Below, piece by piece: positions 1 through 9,705 of a stretch of 64,000 bases of DNA. The position numbers and the translations under genes were made by a program. Position 1 is the first letter of the stretch. The number at the start of each line of letters is the position of its first letter. The stretch lies in contig NZ_JXLB01000010.1 of NCBI RefSeq assembly GCF_001886195.1, forward strand, positions 1,141-65,140, in the 5' to 3' direction. The stretch comes from Enterococcus ratti (lineage in GTDB: Bacteria > Bacillota > Bacilli > Lactobacillales > Enterococcaceae). The notes below the pieces were generated by a model. That model did not search any database and was not told the DNA's origin. It was given only the letters and a program-made list of their open reading frames with translations.

Positions 1-717
1 CGTTCAACCTAGTAGATAAATAGTGTTTCAAAATTAGAAAACAATATGTATATTGGAAATAAAATTTGAGTATCTACGAATAAATTTACTATTGAAAGTT
101 TAAATTTTGGTTGTGACCGATTCGTTTTACTTTTGAAGCACTGATAAAACAAGAATAGCAACTAAGACGCTTGAAGTAGTTTTCGAAGGTTACTTCAAGC
201 GTTTTTTTATGAATATAGTGTTTCTTTCGATATAAAATAAATTTAATCTAATTTATTTTATTCTTTTTTATATAAAAAATTAAAAAAACGTCAATAAATT
301 TTTCTTTTTCTTCATAAAAAAAGTATATTTGTAAGCGGAAACATAATAAAATAACCTTTATTTCTGTAATTTAAAAACATAAAAATAACAAAAAACAGTA
401 TTATAAAGGTATTTTTAAAAATAAAAAATAATTGTTTTATTGATTAAATTGATAAAAAAACGAACAAAAAGTTAAATAGATAAAAAAAGATTGAGGAATG
501 TTTTGATAACATAAGATATAGAAATAACAGGCTTTTTTTATTCACTGTTCTCATGTTTGCAAGTATAAATTTTTAATATTAAAAAACAGTTTTAAAAGTT
601 TAACTCTTTCTTTCTTTTTTAACTACTTAGAAGAATTCTTTATCAAAATAATTGTAAAAAAGAAAAAAGTAAATTTTTATAATGATAAGGTAAATAATTT
701 TCAGACAGTTAGGAGAA
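1..717. other. AT-rich intergenic region, no gene seen
   Basis: Apart from the terminator at 167-208 this stretch holds no convincing reading frame. It is very AT-rich with many short A and T runs. The upstream gene it terminates lies outside the window. Confidence 0.6.
167..208 (+). terminator. Rho-independent terminator of an upstream gene
   Basis: A perfect 12-bp inverted repeat (167-178 with 191-202, arm ACGCTTGAAGTA) is followed by a run of seven T. It probably ends a plus-strand gene left of the window. Confidence 0.85.
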
Positions 718-723
718 ATGAAG

Positions 724-918
724 ATGAAACTAGAAATTGGTATTCGTGTTTCTGCACCTGCCGTGTCAAAAGAGTATGCTGTAGGTAAAATATCTAATAT
801 TTTAACGAATGTAGTGATTGTAGAAGCAGGTGTCAAACATTATGTAGTGACAAAAAAAGTATTACGAGAGCAAGGATATATTGAAGAAGATACTACTTCA
901 GGGGGAATAGACGCATGA
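724..918 (+). CDS. small DUF2187-like protein
   Basis: A 64-residue protein without membrane segments. The pattern IGIRVSAP...GKISNILTNVVIVEAG...HYVV resembles the KOW-like DUF2187 proteins of Firmicutes, which are small beta-barrel proteins of unknown role. AGGAG at 711-715 is 8 bases from the ATG at 724 but only 2 from the in-frame ATG at 718, so 724 is preferred. It stands alone, with no partner gene on its strand for 1.9 kb. The family assignment rests on pattern recall only. Confidence 0.6.
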   Translation: MKLEIGIRVSAPAVSKEYAVGKISNILTNVVIVEAGVKHYVVTKKVLREQGYIEEDTTSGGIDA

Positions 919-1063
919 ATGAAAAAATCATTTTTTATTCATAAAGCAAGTCCATTCGATATGTTACTGAGTGGTAATTAAAAGGAAGATTATTTGTAGA
1001 AACGAGTGTTTAATTCGTTGAAGTATTATTAATGATCGCTAAGATAGTTCATAGAAAAAAGAT

Positions 1064-1108
1064 AAAGAATTAGCAAACCACTAGGAAAAATTTGTTTGCT
1101 AATTCTTT
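1064..1108 (-). terminator. terminator of the Mga-like regulator
   Basis: A perfect 15-bp inverted repeat (1064-1078 with 1094-1108) just beyond the stop of the minus-strand regulator. On the minus strand it is followed by a T-rich stretch (TCTTTTTTC). Confidence 0.8.
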
Positions 1109-1124
1109 CAAATATAAAAAAATA

Positions 1125-2561
1125 CTAATCGAAGTTCATGATGCATGTAGCAATTTTTTTTATATCTGATGATAATGAGCTTAATGAAATTGGATAAATT
1201 TTTTTGCTATCGTAATTTTCTTTCGTTAGAAGTGTTCGTTCGCAAATAATTAAATGGTCGGTATCCTTAATATATTTAGGCACATCATCTAATGAATAGT
1301 AAAGAGTTGTGTCAATCAATAGATCACTAGTTGACATTCGTTTTTCTAAGGAATTTCGAAAAGAGATATGCGAGGTTTCACTTTCAGCAACAATGACGAT
1401 TCCTAATTTAGACTTATTACCATTAGTTAAGATAAAAGAGGTCAATTGGCAAAAGGCTTGAAGGTGAAAATAAGGAATTTGCTGAACTGGTGTGTCCAGT
1501 TCTTCTCGCCATTTTTTTAAAATAGCTTTTACTTTATTTAGTAATGCAAGTTGTTCTGCACTTAAGAAAATATGCTTGGTAACCAAAAAGTTCCCGATAT
1601 TTAAAGCACTCGTGTATAACAAATTAAACAGTGGAACCTCAAATAAAATATTACCATATAAGTTAATACCAAATTCTTTTTCAAACATTTCAATTAATAA
1701 ATCAATTTCTTTAAAGTTTGATACTAAGCGATTTCTCACATAGTAATAGTCGATTTCTACCATAAAATAATTAGGTGCATTGTAAGGTAAAGTGCGATAA
1801 ATGATAGCTAAGTAAACAAGCTCTTCATCTGATAACGTTTCTCCATTTTGTGTAAATATTTCTTTAAACATATTAAAAATAAGACCGTCTTCAGAAATAC
1901 TCATTATATCTTCAGGTATAATCACAGGAGTGCTTTTTTGACGTGATAGTGAGAGATAAATAGCTAATTTGAAAAATATATATTGTGTTTTATTTAAACG
2001 ACTGGATAAAATATGGAGTATTTTGTCTGCATATATTTCAGATTTGTTCATAATTTCGGGGTCAACTTGCGTATCTAAGTAGTCACAGCGCATCCAGATA
2101 GAAAGAATCAAAAAGCGATATTGTAATTCATGGGATTCTTCTGGAGTTTTAGCAATTGGAGAAAGAGCTTCTGCAAAATATTGTTCCACATCTTTTTTTA
2201 TCTTAAATACTTTAGTAACAGACAAAAATTCTTCATCTACGAGTGTTAAATAATCATTTTCACCCATGATATACCTAGAGCAGACTCTTAAAAAATTGGA
2301 ATCTTGATAGATTTGTTTAATGAGGTCATAGCGACGAATCTCAGGTTTGAAAAAAATCAACAACTGGCTGCTAGTCATCTTATAGTAATCGATATCTTCT
2401 TCTAAACGAATGACTAGCTTTTGAAAATCGGCTTTAATTGTATTAAACGTTACCCCTAATCTTTCAGCTGCTTCACTGACGTTAATCTCTTTTAATTCAA
2501 ATAAAAATTCAACTAATTTCACTTTTCTAATGATATCTTTTTCTATATAGTCTTCAATCAT
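1125..2561 (-). CDS. Mga/AtxA-family transcriptional regulator
   Basis: A 478-residue cytoplasmic protein with the Mga/AtxA layout. An N-terminal winged helix-turn-helix is seen at about residues 18-60 (FELKEINVSEAAERLGVTFNTIKADFQKL), followed by a second HTH/PRD-like helical body and a C-terminal EIIB-like part. Family members regulate virulence or surface genes and can respond to PTS phosphorylation. The start at 2561 has an ideal AGGAGG (2569-2574 on the minus strand); a frame opening 17 codons upstream lacks a site. It faces away from the lipoprotein and polysaccharide genes and could control them, but that is inference. The body of the protein is divergent from named regulators. Confidence 0.75.
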   Translation of the reverse strand: MIEDYIEKDIIRKVKLVEFLFELKEINVSEAAERLGVTFNTIKADFQKLVIRLEEDIDYYKMTSSQLLIFFKPEIRRYDLIKQIYQDSNFLRVCSRYIMGENDYLTLVDEEFLSVTKVFKIKKDVEQYFAEALSPIAKTPEESHELQYRFLILSIWMRCDYLDTQVDPEIMNKSEIYADKILHILSSRLNKTQYIFFKLAIYLSLSRQKSTPVIIPEDIMSISEDGLIFNMFKEIFTQNGETLSDEELVYLAIIYRTLPYNAPNYFMVEIDYYYVRNRLVSNFKEIDLLIEMFEKEFGINLYGNILFEVPLFNLLYTSALNIGNFLVTKHIFLSAEQLALLNKVKAILKKWREELDTPVQQIPYFHLQAFCQLTSFILTNGNKSKLGIVIVAESETSHISFRNSLEKRMSTSDLLIDTTLYYSLDDVPKYIKDTDHLIICERTLLTKENYDSKKIYPISLSSLSSDIKKIATCIMNFD

Positions 2562-2851
2562 TTTAAATCCTCCTAAACCAAATCTGATCATCTTTATCTT
2601 AGTGAACTCCACTGAACATGACGGAAAACCTCATTTATTTGATTATTTAAAACAGTGCTAATTAAATACAAATAAAGACAACCGTAATTATTCTATAAAC
2701 AATTTCAATTGAGATTTTTTTTATTATTATTTTTTTGACATGGTTCTATAAAAAAATTAGGAAAGTATTATAAGGAAAAATACTATACTAATAGAGCTAA
2801 TTAAATTTTATTTTTAATCCATTGTAAAGATGTATAAGGAGAGAAGAACAG

Positions 2852-3316
2852 ATGAAAAAAATAATATCACTAAGTATGTTGGTTTTGGCATTGGCAGGAT
2901 GTTCTGCTGGAAAGTCAACGGATAAGGTAGCAGATAAGTCAACGACAGAATCAACGAAGCAAATAACTCAGACAAGTCAAACAAGTAGTGAAGAGACTTG
3001 GATAGATAAACAAGAGATGCAATTAAAACAGTTAACAAAAATTGCTGAAGAAACCATTGCTCAACAAAACAAATACGACCAAAAGAAATTAAAATTTATC
3101 AAAGAAACATTATCAACTGCTGACTTAAAAACAATAAAAGTGAAAGACAAAGAATATAAAAACGTGAAAGAAATTTATGGGAAATATAGTTATGAAGGAA
3201 AAGAATCAGATTTTGATTTGATTTTATCTTTTGAAAAACCTGATTCACTAGATAAATACACAGTAATCAAATACGTAACAAATGTTGAAAAAAATAATTT
3301 TAGTAAGATTGATTAA
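2852..3316 (+). CDS. predicted lipoprotein, unknown function
   Basis: A 154-residue protein with a type II signal peptide: MKKIISLSMLVLALAGC gives a lipobox LAGC with the lipidated cysteine at residue 17. A Ser/Thr/Gln-rich linker (about 20-50) leads to a lysine-rich alpha/beta domain. It should sit on the outer face of the membrane. The ribosome site AAGGAGAG lies about 10 bases upstream of the ATG. I do not recognise the mature domain. It lies between a divergent Mga-type regulator and the polysaccharide genes, with 150 bases to the latter. Confidence 0.75.
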   Translation: MKKIISLSMLVLALAGCSAGKSTDKVADKSTTESTKQITQTSQTSSEETWIDKQEMQLKQLTKIAEETIAQQNKYDQKKLKFIKETLSTADLKTIKVKDKEYKNVKEIYGKYSYEGKESDFDLILSFEKPDSLDKYTVIKYVTNVEKNNFSKID

Positions 3317-3467
3317 GAAAATGTAGCTGTAATTGTATGTAGAATCAACAAAAGCAAGGAGTAGATGTTGTTTGACGGCCTTTCAAATTTTCTAAAAAAC
3401 ATTTATCTAACGTACTGAACAAATAGGTTTTAAATAATTTTATTTAGGGAGAATCAAGAGGATAAGG

Positions 3468-4175
3468 ATGGAGCAAACAGTAAATATAGAAAGATTCTGG
3501 CGTATCATAAAAAAAAGGAAATTTGCTATTGTCATTTCAGCTTTATTAGGTTTAATTACTTCAATGCTGTTAATTGCATTTGTCTTAGTTCCAAAGTACG
3601 AATCGCAAGCGCAGTTGATTGTTACGTTGCCTAAAAATGAAACAGCAGATATCAATGATGTTAACAGCAATTTACAGATGATTACAACTTATAAAGACAT
3701 CATTACCGGCGATTTGATCATGAATGAAGTAGCAAAAGATTTAGAGAAAAATTTTGGTGTTCATCTGACTATTGAGCAGCTAAGAAATCTTATAAACATT
3801 AAACAAAAAGAAAATTCTCAAATGTTTTCAATTGTTGCTACGGATCCAGATCCTAAACTTGCACAATACATTGCAAATACAACTGCTGAGAAATTCCAGA
3901 AAAATGCAAAGCAGTTGCTTAATGTTGATCGTATTTCAATTATTTCTAAAGCAACTCTTAGTAAAAAGCCAACTGAGCCGCATAAAAAAATGGTTCTAGC
4001 AAAAGGACTCGTTACTGGTTTGTTTATTGGATTGATGTTTGTGCTGATTTTAGAGTTTATGGATCGAACGATTAGTGACAGTGACACGATTCGAAATGAG
4101 TTCAATACGGTAGTGTTAGGTAGTATTCCCTATATCGATGAGAAAGACATCAAGCAAAAACGAAAAAAAAAATAA
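3468..4175 (+). CDS. cpsC: polysaccharide chain-length / kinase adaptor protein (Wzz, CpsC type)
   Basis: A 235-residue membrane protein of the Wzz/CpsC family. It has a first membrane helix at about 17-40, an external loop with the usual Wzz start (VPKYESQAQLIVTLP), and a second helix at about 178-198 followed by a short cytoplasmic tail. In Gram-positive capsule systems this protein sets chain length and activates the CpsD tyrosine kinase. The cpsD gene follows after 11 bases, so the two are cotranscribed. The family assignment is firm; the gene symbol follows the streptococcal name. Confidence 0.9.
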   Translation: MEQTVNIERFWRIIKKRKFAIVISALLGLITSMLLIAFVLVPKYESQAQLIVTLPKNETADINDVNSNLQMITTYKDIITGDLIMNEVAKDLEKNFGVHLTIEQLRNLINIKQKENSQMFSIVATDPDPKLAQYIANTTAEKFQKNAKQLLNVDRISIISKATLSKKPTEPHKKMVLAKGLVTGLFIGLMFVLILEFMDRTISDSDTIRNEFNTVVLGSIPYIDEKDIKQKRKKK

Positions 4176-4186
4176 GGGTGTAATTC

Positions 4187-4894
4187 ATGAGAAAAACACG
4201 AAGAAAAAGAAAAACACGAAATGGTGCTGTTAGAAAAAACTTAATTACAATAACGGATAAAACTTCCCCTATTACAGAACGCTATCGAACCATTCGGACA
4301 AATATTCAGTACAGTTTTCCTTATGGCGAAAAATTACAAACTTTAGTCATTACTTCTCCTGGAGCTGGGGAAGGTAAATCAACTACAGCTGCCAATTTAG
4401 CAGTTGTTTACGCTAATTTTGGTCAACGTGTATTGATAATTGATGCAGATATGCGTAAACCGACGTTGGACAAGATTTTTTCTTTGGAAAAGCACGTAGG
4501 TTTAAGTACATTGCTAGGGACGAATGTCAAGGTGGAAGAATGTATCCAAGAAAGTTTTGAAAAAAATCTTTTTATTATGACTAGTGGACCGAAGCCACCT
4601 AACCCGGCTGAATTATTGGGTTCAGTACGTTTGGAAAAAATGATTGAAGAATTAAAAAATATGTATGATGTGATTATCTTTGATACACCACCGTTATCTG
4701 CAGTGACAGATGCACAGATATTGGCATCAAAGGTAGATGCTACAATTATGGTAGTAAGTGAAAAGTTAACCAAAAAAACAAATTTTCAGATAGCCAAACA
4801 TTTGCTTGAATTAGTGAATGCTAATGTTTTAGGAGTCGTTTATAATGCTTCAAAAGAAGACGAGGATCAAGGGTATTATTACTATGGTTCATAA
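4187..4894 (+). CDS. cpsD: capsular polysaccharide tyrosine-protein kinase (BY-kinase)
   Basis: A 235-residue bacterial tyrosine kinase. Walker A is at about residue 66 (SPGAGEGKSTTAANLA), Walker A' follows (VLIIDADMRKP), and Walker B is VIIFDTPP. The C-terminus ends in a tyrosine cluster (GYYYYGS) that is autophosphorylated in this family. It works with the CpsC-like protein to control chain length and export. The start is very basic (MRKTRRKRKTR). No CpsB/YwqE-type phosphatase gene is seen beside it, which is unusual for enterococcal and streptococcal clusters. Confidence 0.93.
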   Translation: MRKTRRKRKTRNGAVRKNLITITDKTSPITERYRTIRTNIQYSFPYGEKLQTLVITSPGAGEGKSTTAANLAVVYANFGQRVLIIDADMRKPTLDKIFSLEKHVGLSTLLGTNVKVEECIQESFEKNLFIMTSGPKPPNPAELLGSVRLEKMIEELKNMYDVIIFDTPPLSAVTDAQILASKVDATIMVVSEKLTKKTNFQIAKHLLELVNANVLGVVYNASKEDEDQGYYYYGS

Positions 4895-4930
4895 AATGGG
4901 TCATTTCTAAAATAAACGATCCTATAAAAA

Positions 4931-4977
4931 TAACTATAGAAAGTGCGTTAGCCAAAACACTTTCTGTAGTTATTTTT
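4931..4977 (+). terminator. terminator after cpsD
   Basis: A 15-bp stem with one G-U pair (4931-4945 with 4958-4972) followed by a T run. It makes cpsCD a transcription unit separate from the transferase genes that begin 860 bases later. Confidence 0.85.
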
Positions 4978-5833
4978 CGTGGAATGACATTTTTTTATTT
5001 TTTAAAATAATTATTGCTGAAACTAAAAAAAACTAAAAAAAATTAAGTTGGTGTTTTCGTAGAATAAAGGGCATAACAATGCCTTTAGTGAGCAGAATAT
5101 CAGTGTTTTTTTGGTGCTGATTATGGGCATATGTCGCAGTGAATAAAAAAAAGGATGGTTAAAAATAATAGCTAGTAACTGTAGAGGTATTCTGTAATAT
5201 GCAATAATTTCTGATCTAAAAATAAAAGAAAAATTTTAAGAAGTAAGAAAACATAGAAAAAGGAAAGCACGTAATTGATAGGAACATTTATTCCTAACGA
5301 TAGTTATTTTTTTAAGCCGACTTAAAAAGTAACGAAAAGATGATTGAAATAGCCAACAGAAGTAAAACAAAAAAAGCTAAAAATATGATTGTTCCTTTTG
5401 ATTAAATTTGCAACCAATGAAATATTATTCGATAAATTTTTCTTCAGATTAGTTGTTAGAGAAGAGGCGTTATTCATTAGTAATCCAGTTTTTATCAATA
5501 ATTTTAATTATTTACTTTTTTTAAGAGATAGTGACTGACGCAAAAATAGCTTTAAGTAGAGTAGGTTATTTAGCTCAAAAATATAGAAACAGCGAAAAAT
5601 TGATTGAGTAGATCTTACTTAAATGATTACGTCAGATATTTCGATATATCGTTTAGAAAAAAGAATGTGCGGTTCTAAAATTAGATGATTCAAGAGTTTT
5701 AACAATGAAAAAAGCTAGTAAAACAAGCCAAGAGGTATCTTATAAAAAAACGGAGTAGTTGGATGATAAAAAATAACTTTCTTTAGGTTAGTTGGTTAAA
5801 TGAACCTATTTGAGAAAGAAAGGCGGCAATGGA
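4978..5833 (+). other. gene-poor gap inside the polysaccharide locus
   Basis: There is no intact gene in 855 bases. A weak hairpin can be drawn at 5079-5130. Two short stretches look coding-like: GTG at 5531 to TAG at 5611 (26 codons) and a 17-codon run ending near 5758. Neither has a good ribosome site, so they may be remnants of a lost gene or chance. The promoter for the following cluster must lie here but I cannot place it. Confidence 0.4.
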
Positions 5834-6526
5834 ATGAGGGAAAATATTGAAGTAACAAAAGAATTGCAAAAACAGTTTAATCCAAAAATTCAATTTTATC
5901 GAGTCAAGTTAGAGCAAAAAAAAATTTATGAGATATCTAAAAGAATCCTAGATATTGTCCTGAGTTTCATTGGGCTTGTTGTTTTATCCCCGCTTTTACT
6001 TTGGATTGCTTTAAAGATCTATCTGGATGAGCCGGGACAGCCAATCTTTTTTTCACAAAATCGGGTAGGTAAAAATAAACGGTTGTTTAAAATATATAAA
6101 TTCCGTTCGATGTGCGTGGATGCAGAAAAAAAATTACCTGCATTACTTTACAAAAATGAAGTAGAAGGTGCTATGTTCAAGATGAAAGAAGATCCACGAA
6201 TAACAAAGTTTGGAAAATTCATTCGTAAAACAAGCATGGATGAGCTGCCACAATTATGGAATGTTTTAAAAGGAGATATGAGTCTAGTTGGTCCACGTCC
6301 TCCTTTGCCGCGAGAGGTCGCTCAGTATACGCCATACGATGAACAAAGATTATTAGTTAAACCGGGGTGCACGGGATTATGGCAAATTAACGGGCGCAGT
6401 AACGTCAATTTCTCTGAAATGGTGTCTTTGGATTTGGAATATATAGAAAAGCGCAGTCTTTCTATGGATTTCAAAATCATTTATCGAACGGTTTTTGTCA
6501 TTTTTCATCCAGAAGGAGCGTGTTGA
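5834..6526 (+). CDS. undecaprenyl-phosphate sugar-1-phosphate transferase (priming glycosyltransferase)
   Basis: A 230-residue enzyme that loads the first sugar phosphate onto undecaprenyl phosphate at the membrane. A single hydrophobic segment at about 40-65 (LDIVLSFIGLVVLSPLLLW) is followed by the family motifs FKIYKFRSM, TSMDELPQLWNVLKGDMSLVGPRP and PGCTGLWQINGRSN. It lacks the four-helix N-terminal domain of long CpsE/WbaP enzymes, so it is the short WecP/EpsL-like form. ATG at 5834 has AAGGCGG 7 bases upstream; an upstream in-frame TTG is less likely. It opens the transferase operon. Confidence 0.92.
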   Translation: MRENIEVTKELQKQFNPKIQFYRVKLEQKKIYEISKRILDIVLSFIGLVVLSPLLLWIALKIYLDEPGQPIFFSQNRVGKNKRLFKIYKFRSMCVDAEKKLPALLYKNEVEGAMFKMKEDPRITKFGKFIRKTSMDELPQLWNVLKGDMSLVGPRPPLPREVAQYTPYDEQRLLVKPGCTGLWQINGRSNVNFSEMVSLDLEYIEKRSLSMDFKIIYRTVFVIFHPEGAC

Positions 6527-6533
6527 AGTCAAA

Positions 6534-7661
6534 ATGAAAAAAAAAGTTCTGCTAATCAGTGAATCAATGGCAGGCGGATTGCGAAAACATCTCATTCAAT
6601 TGATTGAGTATTTAGACCAAAACAAATTTGAAATCTACTTCATTCACGGAACAGATAAAGCAGATAGCTGTTTTATGAATCAATATGAGAAACTAAAAAA
6701 AATAGCCACTGTTATTCCTTGTCCTACATTTACCAGAAATCTTCATTTTAAAAATGATTTTGCTACTTATCAATTTTTAAATCAACAAATCAAAATTATT
6801 CAACCAGATATCGTTCATTGTCATAGTTCAAAAGCTGGGGCATTAGGGCGTGTAGCAGCTAAAAGAAATCATATTGATCGGATTTTTTATACGCCTCATG
6901 CCTATTCCTTTTTGTCGCCAGAGTTTAAGTCACTCAAAAAAAAGGTGTTTGTATGGATCGAGCGGCTGCTAAGCAAATATGCGACAAAAATGACATTTAA
7001 TGTATCTGAAGAAGAAAAGACAGCGGCGATCAACTTGCATTTGGACAGATCTGCTAAGTTTGCAGTGATTCATAACGGCTTGCCTGAGATAGTACTTCCC
7101 TCTAAAAAAGAAGTAAAAGAATCTTTAGGGTTGAAGGAAACGAATATTGTCGTTGGTAATAACGCACGGTTGTCTTTTCAAAAAGATCCTTTTTTGTTTA
7201 TGGAGATTGCAAAAGAAGTCATTCAACAAAATGATAATTATCATTTTGTGTGGGCAGGAGATGGCCCACTTTTCAAAGAAGTAAATGATTTTTTAATAGA
7301 AAATAGTTTGACTCAAAATGTTCATTTATTAGGAGAAAGAACCGATAGCGAACAGATTGTGGCAGGCTATGATCGCTATTTGATTACTTCAAAATATGAA
7401 GGGCTACCTTATTCTTTAATTGAAGCGATTCGAGCAGGTGTTCCTATTATCGGTAAAAAAGTAACAGGGGTCGAAGAGATTATTAGTCAAATCAGTGGTG
7501 GACGTCTATTAAATACAAAAGATCCTAAAAGATTTGCACAAGAAATACTCAATGAGGCACAAACTTATGATAAAAATCAAATTATTGAAGTGTATCAAAA
7601 AAATTACTCATTAAATCAAATGATTCAAAAAATTACAACATATTATCAAGGAGAAAGTTGA
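6534..7661 (+). CDS. glycosyltransferase family 4
   Basis: A 376-residue GT-B enzyme. An N-terminal acceptor domain begins MKKKVLLISESMAGGLRKHL, and the C-terminal nucleotide-sugar domain carries VGNNARLSFQKDP and EGLPYSLIEAIRAGVPIIG, the GT4 signature with the E-x7-E pattern. It is a cytoplasmic retaining glycosyltransferase adding a sugar to the lipid-linked unit; donor and acceptor cannot be told. ATG at 6534 is used, 7 bases after the previous stop, with AAGGAG rather far upstream. A TTG start at 6495 overlapping the previous gene is possible. Confidence 0.87.
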   Translation: MKKKVLLISESMAGGLRKHLIQLIEYLDQNKFEIYFIHGTDKADSCFMNQYEKLKKIATVIPCPTFTRNLHFKNDFATYQFLNQQIKIIQPDIVHCHSSKAGALGRVAAKRNHIDRIFYTPHAYSFLSPEFKSLKKKVFVWIERLLSKYATKMTFNVSEEEKTAAINLHLDRSAKFAVIHNGLPEIVLPSKKEVKESLGLKETNIVVGNNARLSFQKDPFLFMEIAKEVIQQNDNYHFVWAGDGPLFKEVNDFLIENSLTQNVHLLGERTDSEQIVAGYDRYLITSKYEGLPYSLIEAIRAGVPIIGKKVTGVEEIISQISGGRLLNTKDPKRFAQEILNEAQTYDKNQIIEVYQKNYSLNQMIQKITTYYQGES

Positions 7662-7675
7662 AAGAAGGAGTAGGA

Positions 7676-8662
7676 GTGGAACAAGAGTTGAAAGGGAAAA
7701 AAATACTATTCATTGCTTGGAAATTTTACGATTATCCAGAACTGATTACGAAAGAATTGGAAAAGAAGGGAGCAAAAGTAGATTATTATAATGCATTACC
7801 TTCTGATTCACATTTAAAAATGAAACTTTCGACTAAATTTAATGGTTTAAGAGAAAATTATTTAAATCAAATTTTGACGAAGGTGGCAAAAGAACGCTAT
7901 GATTATTTTTTTGTCATCAATCCAGTCCTATTTCCTGAAAAGTTTATCAAGAAATTAACAAAGGAATTAGGTGATATTCCTAAAATTGCTTATTTATGGG
8001 ATTCAGTTGCTACATTTTCTCAAGTTACAAGCTATTTTGACTACTTTGATTATCTGTACAGTTTTGATGCAAGAGACTGTCAAACATATTCAAAGTTAAA
8101 TTTTTTACCATTATTCTATACAGACTCTGATCAAAATAAGAAAAAAGACGAACGCTATTTATTTTCTTTTGTTGGGTTTGGCCACAGCATGCGGTATTCA
8201 TTTGTTAATCAAGTAAAAGAACTTTGTGAACAAGAACAATACACCTATTATTTCAAATTATATCTTCCTTCAATGTGGCATTTTTATTATTACAAGTACA
8301 AGACAAAAACACTTGCATCAGCTAAAAAAAATGAGTTTATCTATCGACAACTTTCTCAAAAAACAGTAAGTGAGATCGCTGCGAACAGTAAAATCGTTTT
8401 AGATTTAGAATTAGCCAATCAATCAGGATTGACTATGCGCACAATAGAGACACATGGAATGAAAAGAAAATTGATTACAACGAATCCAGAAGTGAAAAAA
8501 TATGATTTTTATCACCCAACGAATATTTGTGTGGTAGATCGAAAAAAACCAGTGATTCCCCAAACGTTTATTGAATCAGATTACCAAGATTTAGAGGAAG
8601 AACTTTATAAAAAATATCAATTAGCAACATGGTTGGATCAGATTTTTAACGGAAAGAGGTAG
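7676..8662 (+). CDS. CgeB-like polysaccharide biosynthesis protein, putative glycosyltransferase
   Basis: A 328-residue cytoplasmic protein without membrane helices. It resembles CgeB-like proteins of surface-polysaccharide clusters: a Rossmann-type start (KKILFIAWKFYDYPELITKELEKKG), a central YLWDSVATF segment, and a C-terminal stretch with SGLTMRTIETHGMKRKLITTN that parallels the GT-B donor site. The acceptor is unknown. GTG at 7676 has AAGGAG 5 bases upstream; a TTG at 7658 overlapping the preceding stop codon is the alternative. Its place inside the operon supports a role in repeat-unit assembly. Confidence 0.65.
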   Translation: MEQELKGKKILFIAWKFYDYPELITKELEKKGAKVDYYNALPSDSHLKMKLSTKFNGLRENYLNQILTKVAKERYDYFFVINPVLFPEKFIKKLTKELGDIPKIAYLWDSVATFSQVTSYFDYFDYLYSFDARDCQTYSKLNFLPLFYTDSDQNKKKDERYLFSFVGFGHSMRYSFVNQVKELCEQEQYTYYFKLYLPSMWHFYYYKYKTKTLASAKKNEFIYRQLSQKTVSEIAANSKIVLDLELANQSGLTMRTIETHGMKRKLITTNPEVKKYDFYHPTNICVVDRKKPVIPQTFIESDYQDLEEELYKKYQLATWLDQIFNGKR

Positions 8663-8667
8663 ACACT

Positions 8668-9705
8668 TTGGAGAAAGTTAGTGTAATTGTTCCCATTTAT
8701 AATGGGCATTCTTATTTAGAAACGACGATTCAGGCGTTATTGGATCAGCCATATGAAAATATTGAATTGATTCTCATTGATGATGGCTCACAAGATGATA
8801 GTTATCAAATTTGCCAGCGATTTCTTGAACGAGATGATCGAATCGTGTTGATTCATAAATCAAATGCAGGAATCTGTGCAGCACGTAATACTGGTTTGGC
8901 TTATGCCACAGGTGAATTCGTTAGTTTTATTGATCAAGACGATACAATAGACAGCAACATATACGTCCATTTAGTGAAGCAAATCGGGCAAGCAGATATG
9001 ATCGTAGGTAGTAAAAAAATGCAGTTGATCGATCAAAAACAAGCAGTCCGATCAGAAGTGAACTATGTTTATGAGAAAAAGTTGTTAAGTAATCAAAAAG
9101 ATATTGCGGCTGCTTTATTTAATTTAGATCATCAAATGACTTTTTTTCATTTATGGAATTGTTTGTATCGTCGAAAAATAATTGAAGATTACCAACTGAA
9201 ATTTGATGAAAGATTTCGCTATGGCCAAGAAGACACTTTATTTAACTTCAATTATGTTTCTAAGTGTCAAACAATCCAACTAGTACCGGAAATTGTTTAT
9301 GTATACAGTCAGCGGGAACTGACCAGTACTTCACTTAAAAACAATCCGTTAGTAATTGAAGACTTTAAATGGTTTATCGACACGCTAAATCATCTTGAAT
9401 TTAGTAAAGAGGCATACTTTTACTATAAGAAATATGGTTATACTTATTTTTTAAGATACGGCTTAAGTATATATTCTCAATTTGCAAGAAAAAAAAATAA
9501 GCAAAAAGAAGTGTTGCAACAGATACATTGGCTGCTGTCTCAGACTTCCACCAATGAACCTGTAATTGTAGAAACTTCTGCATTTTATCGGCAATATTTA
9601 AAATTAGCCAATCAATTAATGAAAAAACAGAAATATCGCGCATTGAGTCATTTGATTCAAGGAACTACGACGATGAAAAAAATTGTAAGCAGGGTGTCTT
9701 CTTAA
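8668..9705 (+). CDS. glycosyltransferase family 2
   Basis: A 345-residue inverting GT-A enzyme. The N-terminus gives the family pattern: VSVIVPIYNGHSYLETTIQA, LIDDGSQDDS, NAGICAARNTGL and the metal-binding FIDQDD. The C-terminal half is divergent and probably fixes acceptor choice. Start is TTG at 8668 with AGAGGT 7 bases upstream. It ends one base into the start of the next gene (TAATG), typical of translational coupling. Confidence 0.9.
   Translation: MEKVSVIVPIYNGHSYLETTIQALLDQPYENIELILIDDGSQDDSYQICQRFLERDDRIVLIHKSNAGICAARNTGLAYATGEFVSFIDQDDTIDSNIYVHLVKQIGQADMIVGSKKMQLIDQKQAVRSEVNYVYEKKLLSNQKDIAAALFNLDHQMTFFHLWNCLYRRKIIEDYQLKFDERFRYGQEDTLFNFNYVSKCQTIQLVPEIVYVYSQRELTSTSLKNNPLVIEDFKWFIDTLNHLEFSKEAYFYYKKYGYTYFLRYGLSIYSQFARKKNKQKEVLQQIHWLLSQTSTNEPVIVETSAFYRQYLKLANQLMKKQKYRALSHLIQGTTTMKKIVSRVSS

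Noticed and set aside
2735-2771. TTGACA before the lipoprotein gene as a promoter
   Set aside because: No -10 box at 16-18 bases; TATTAT is 25 bases away.
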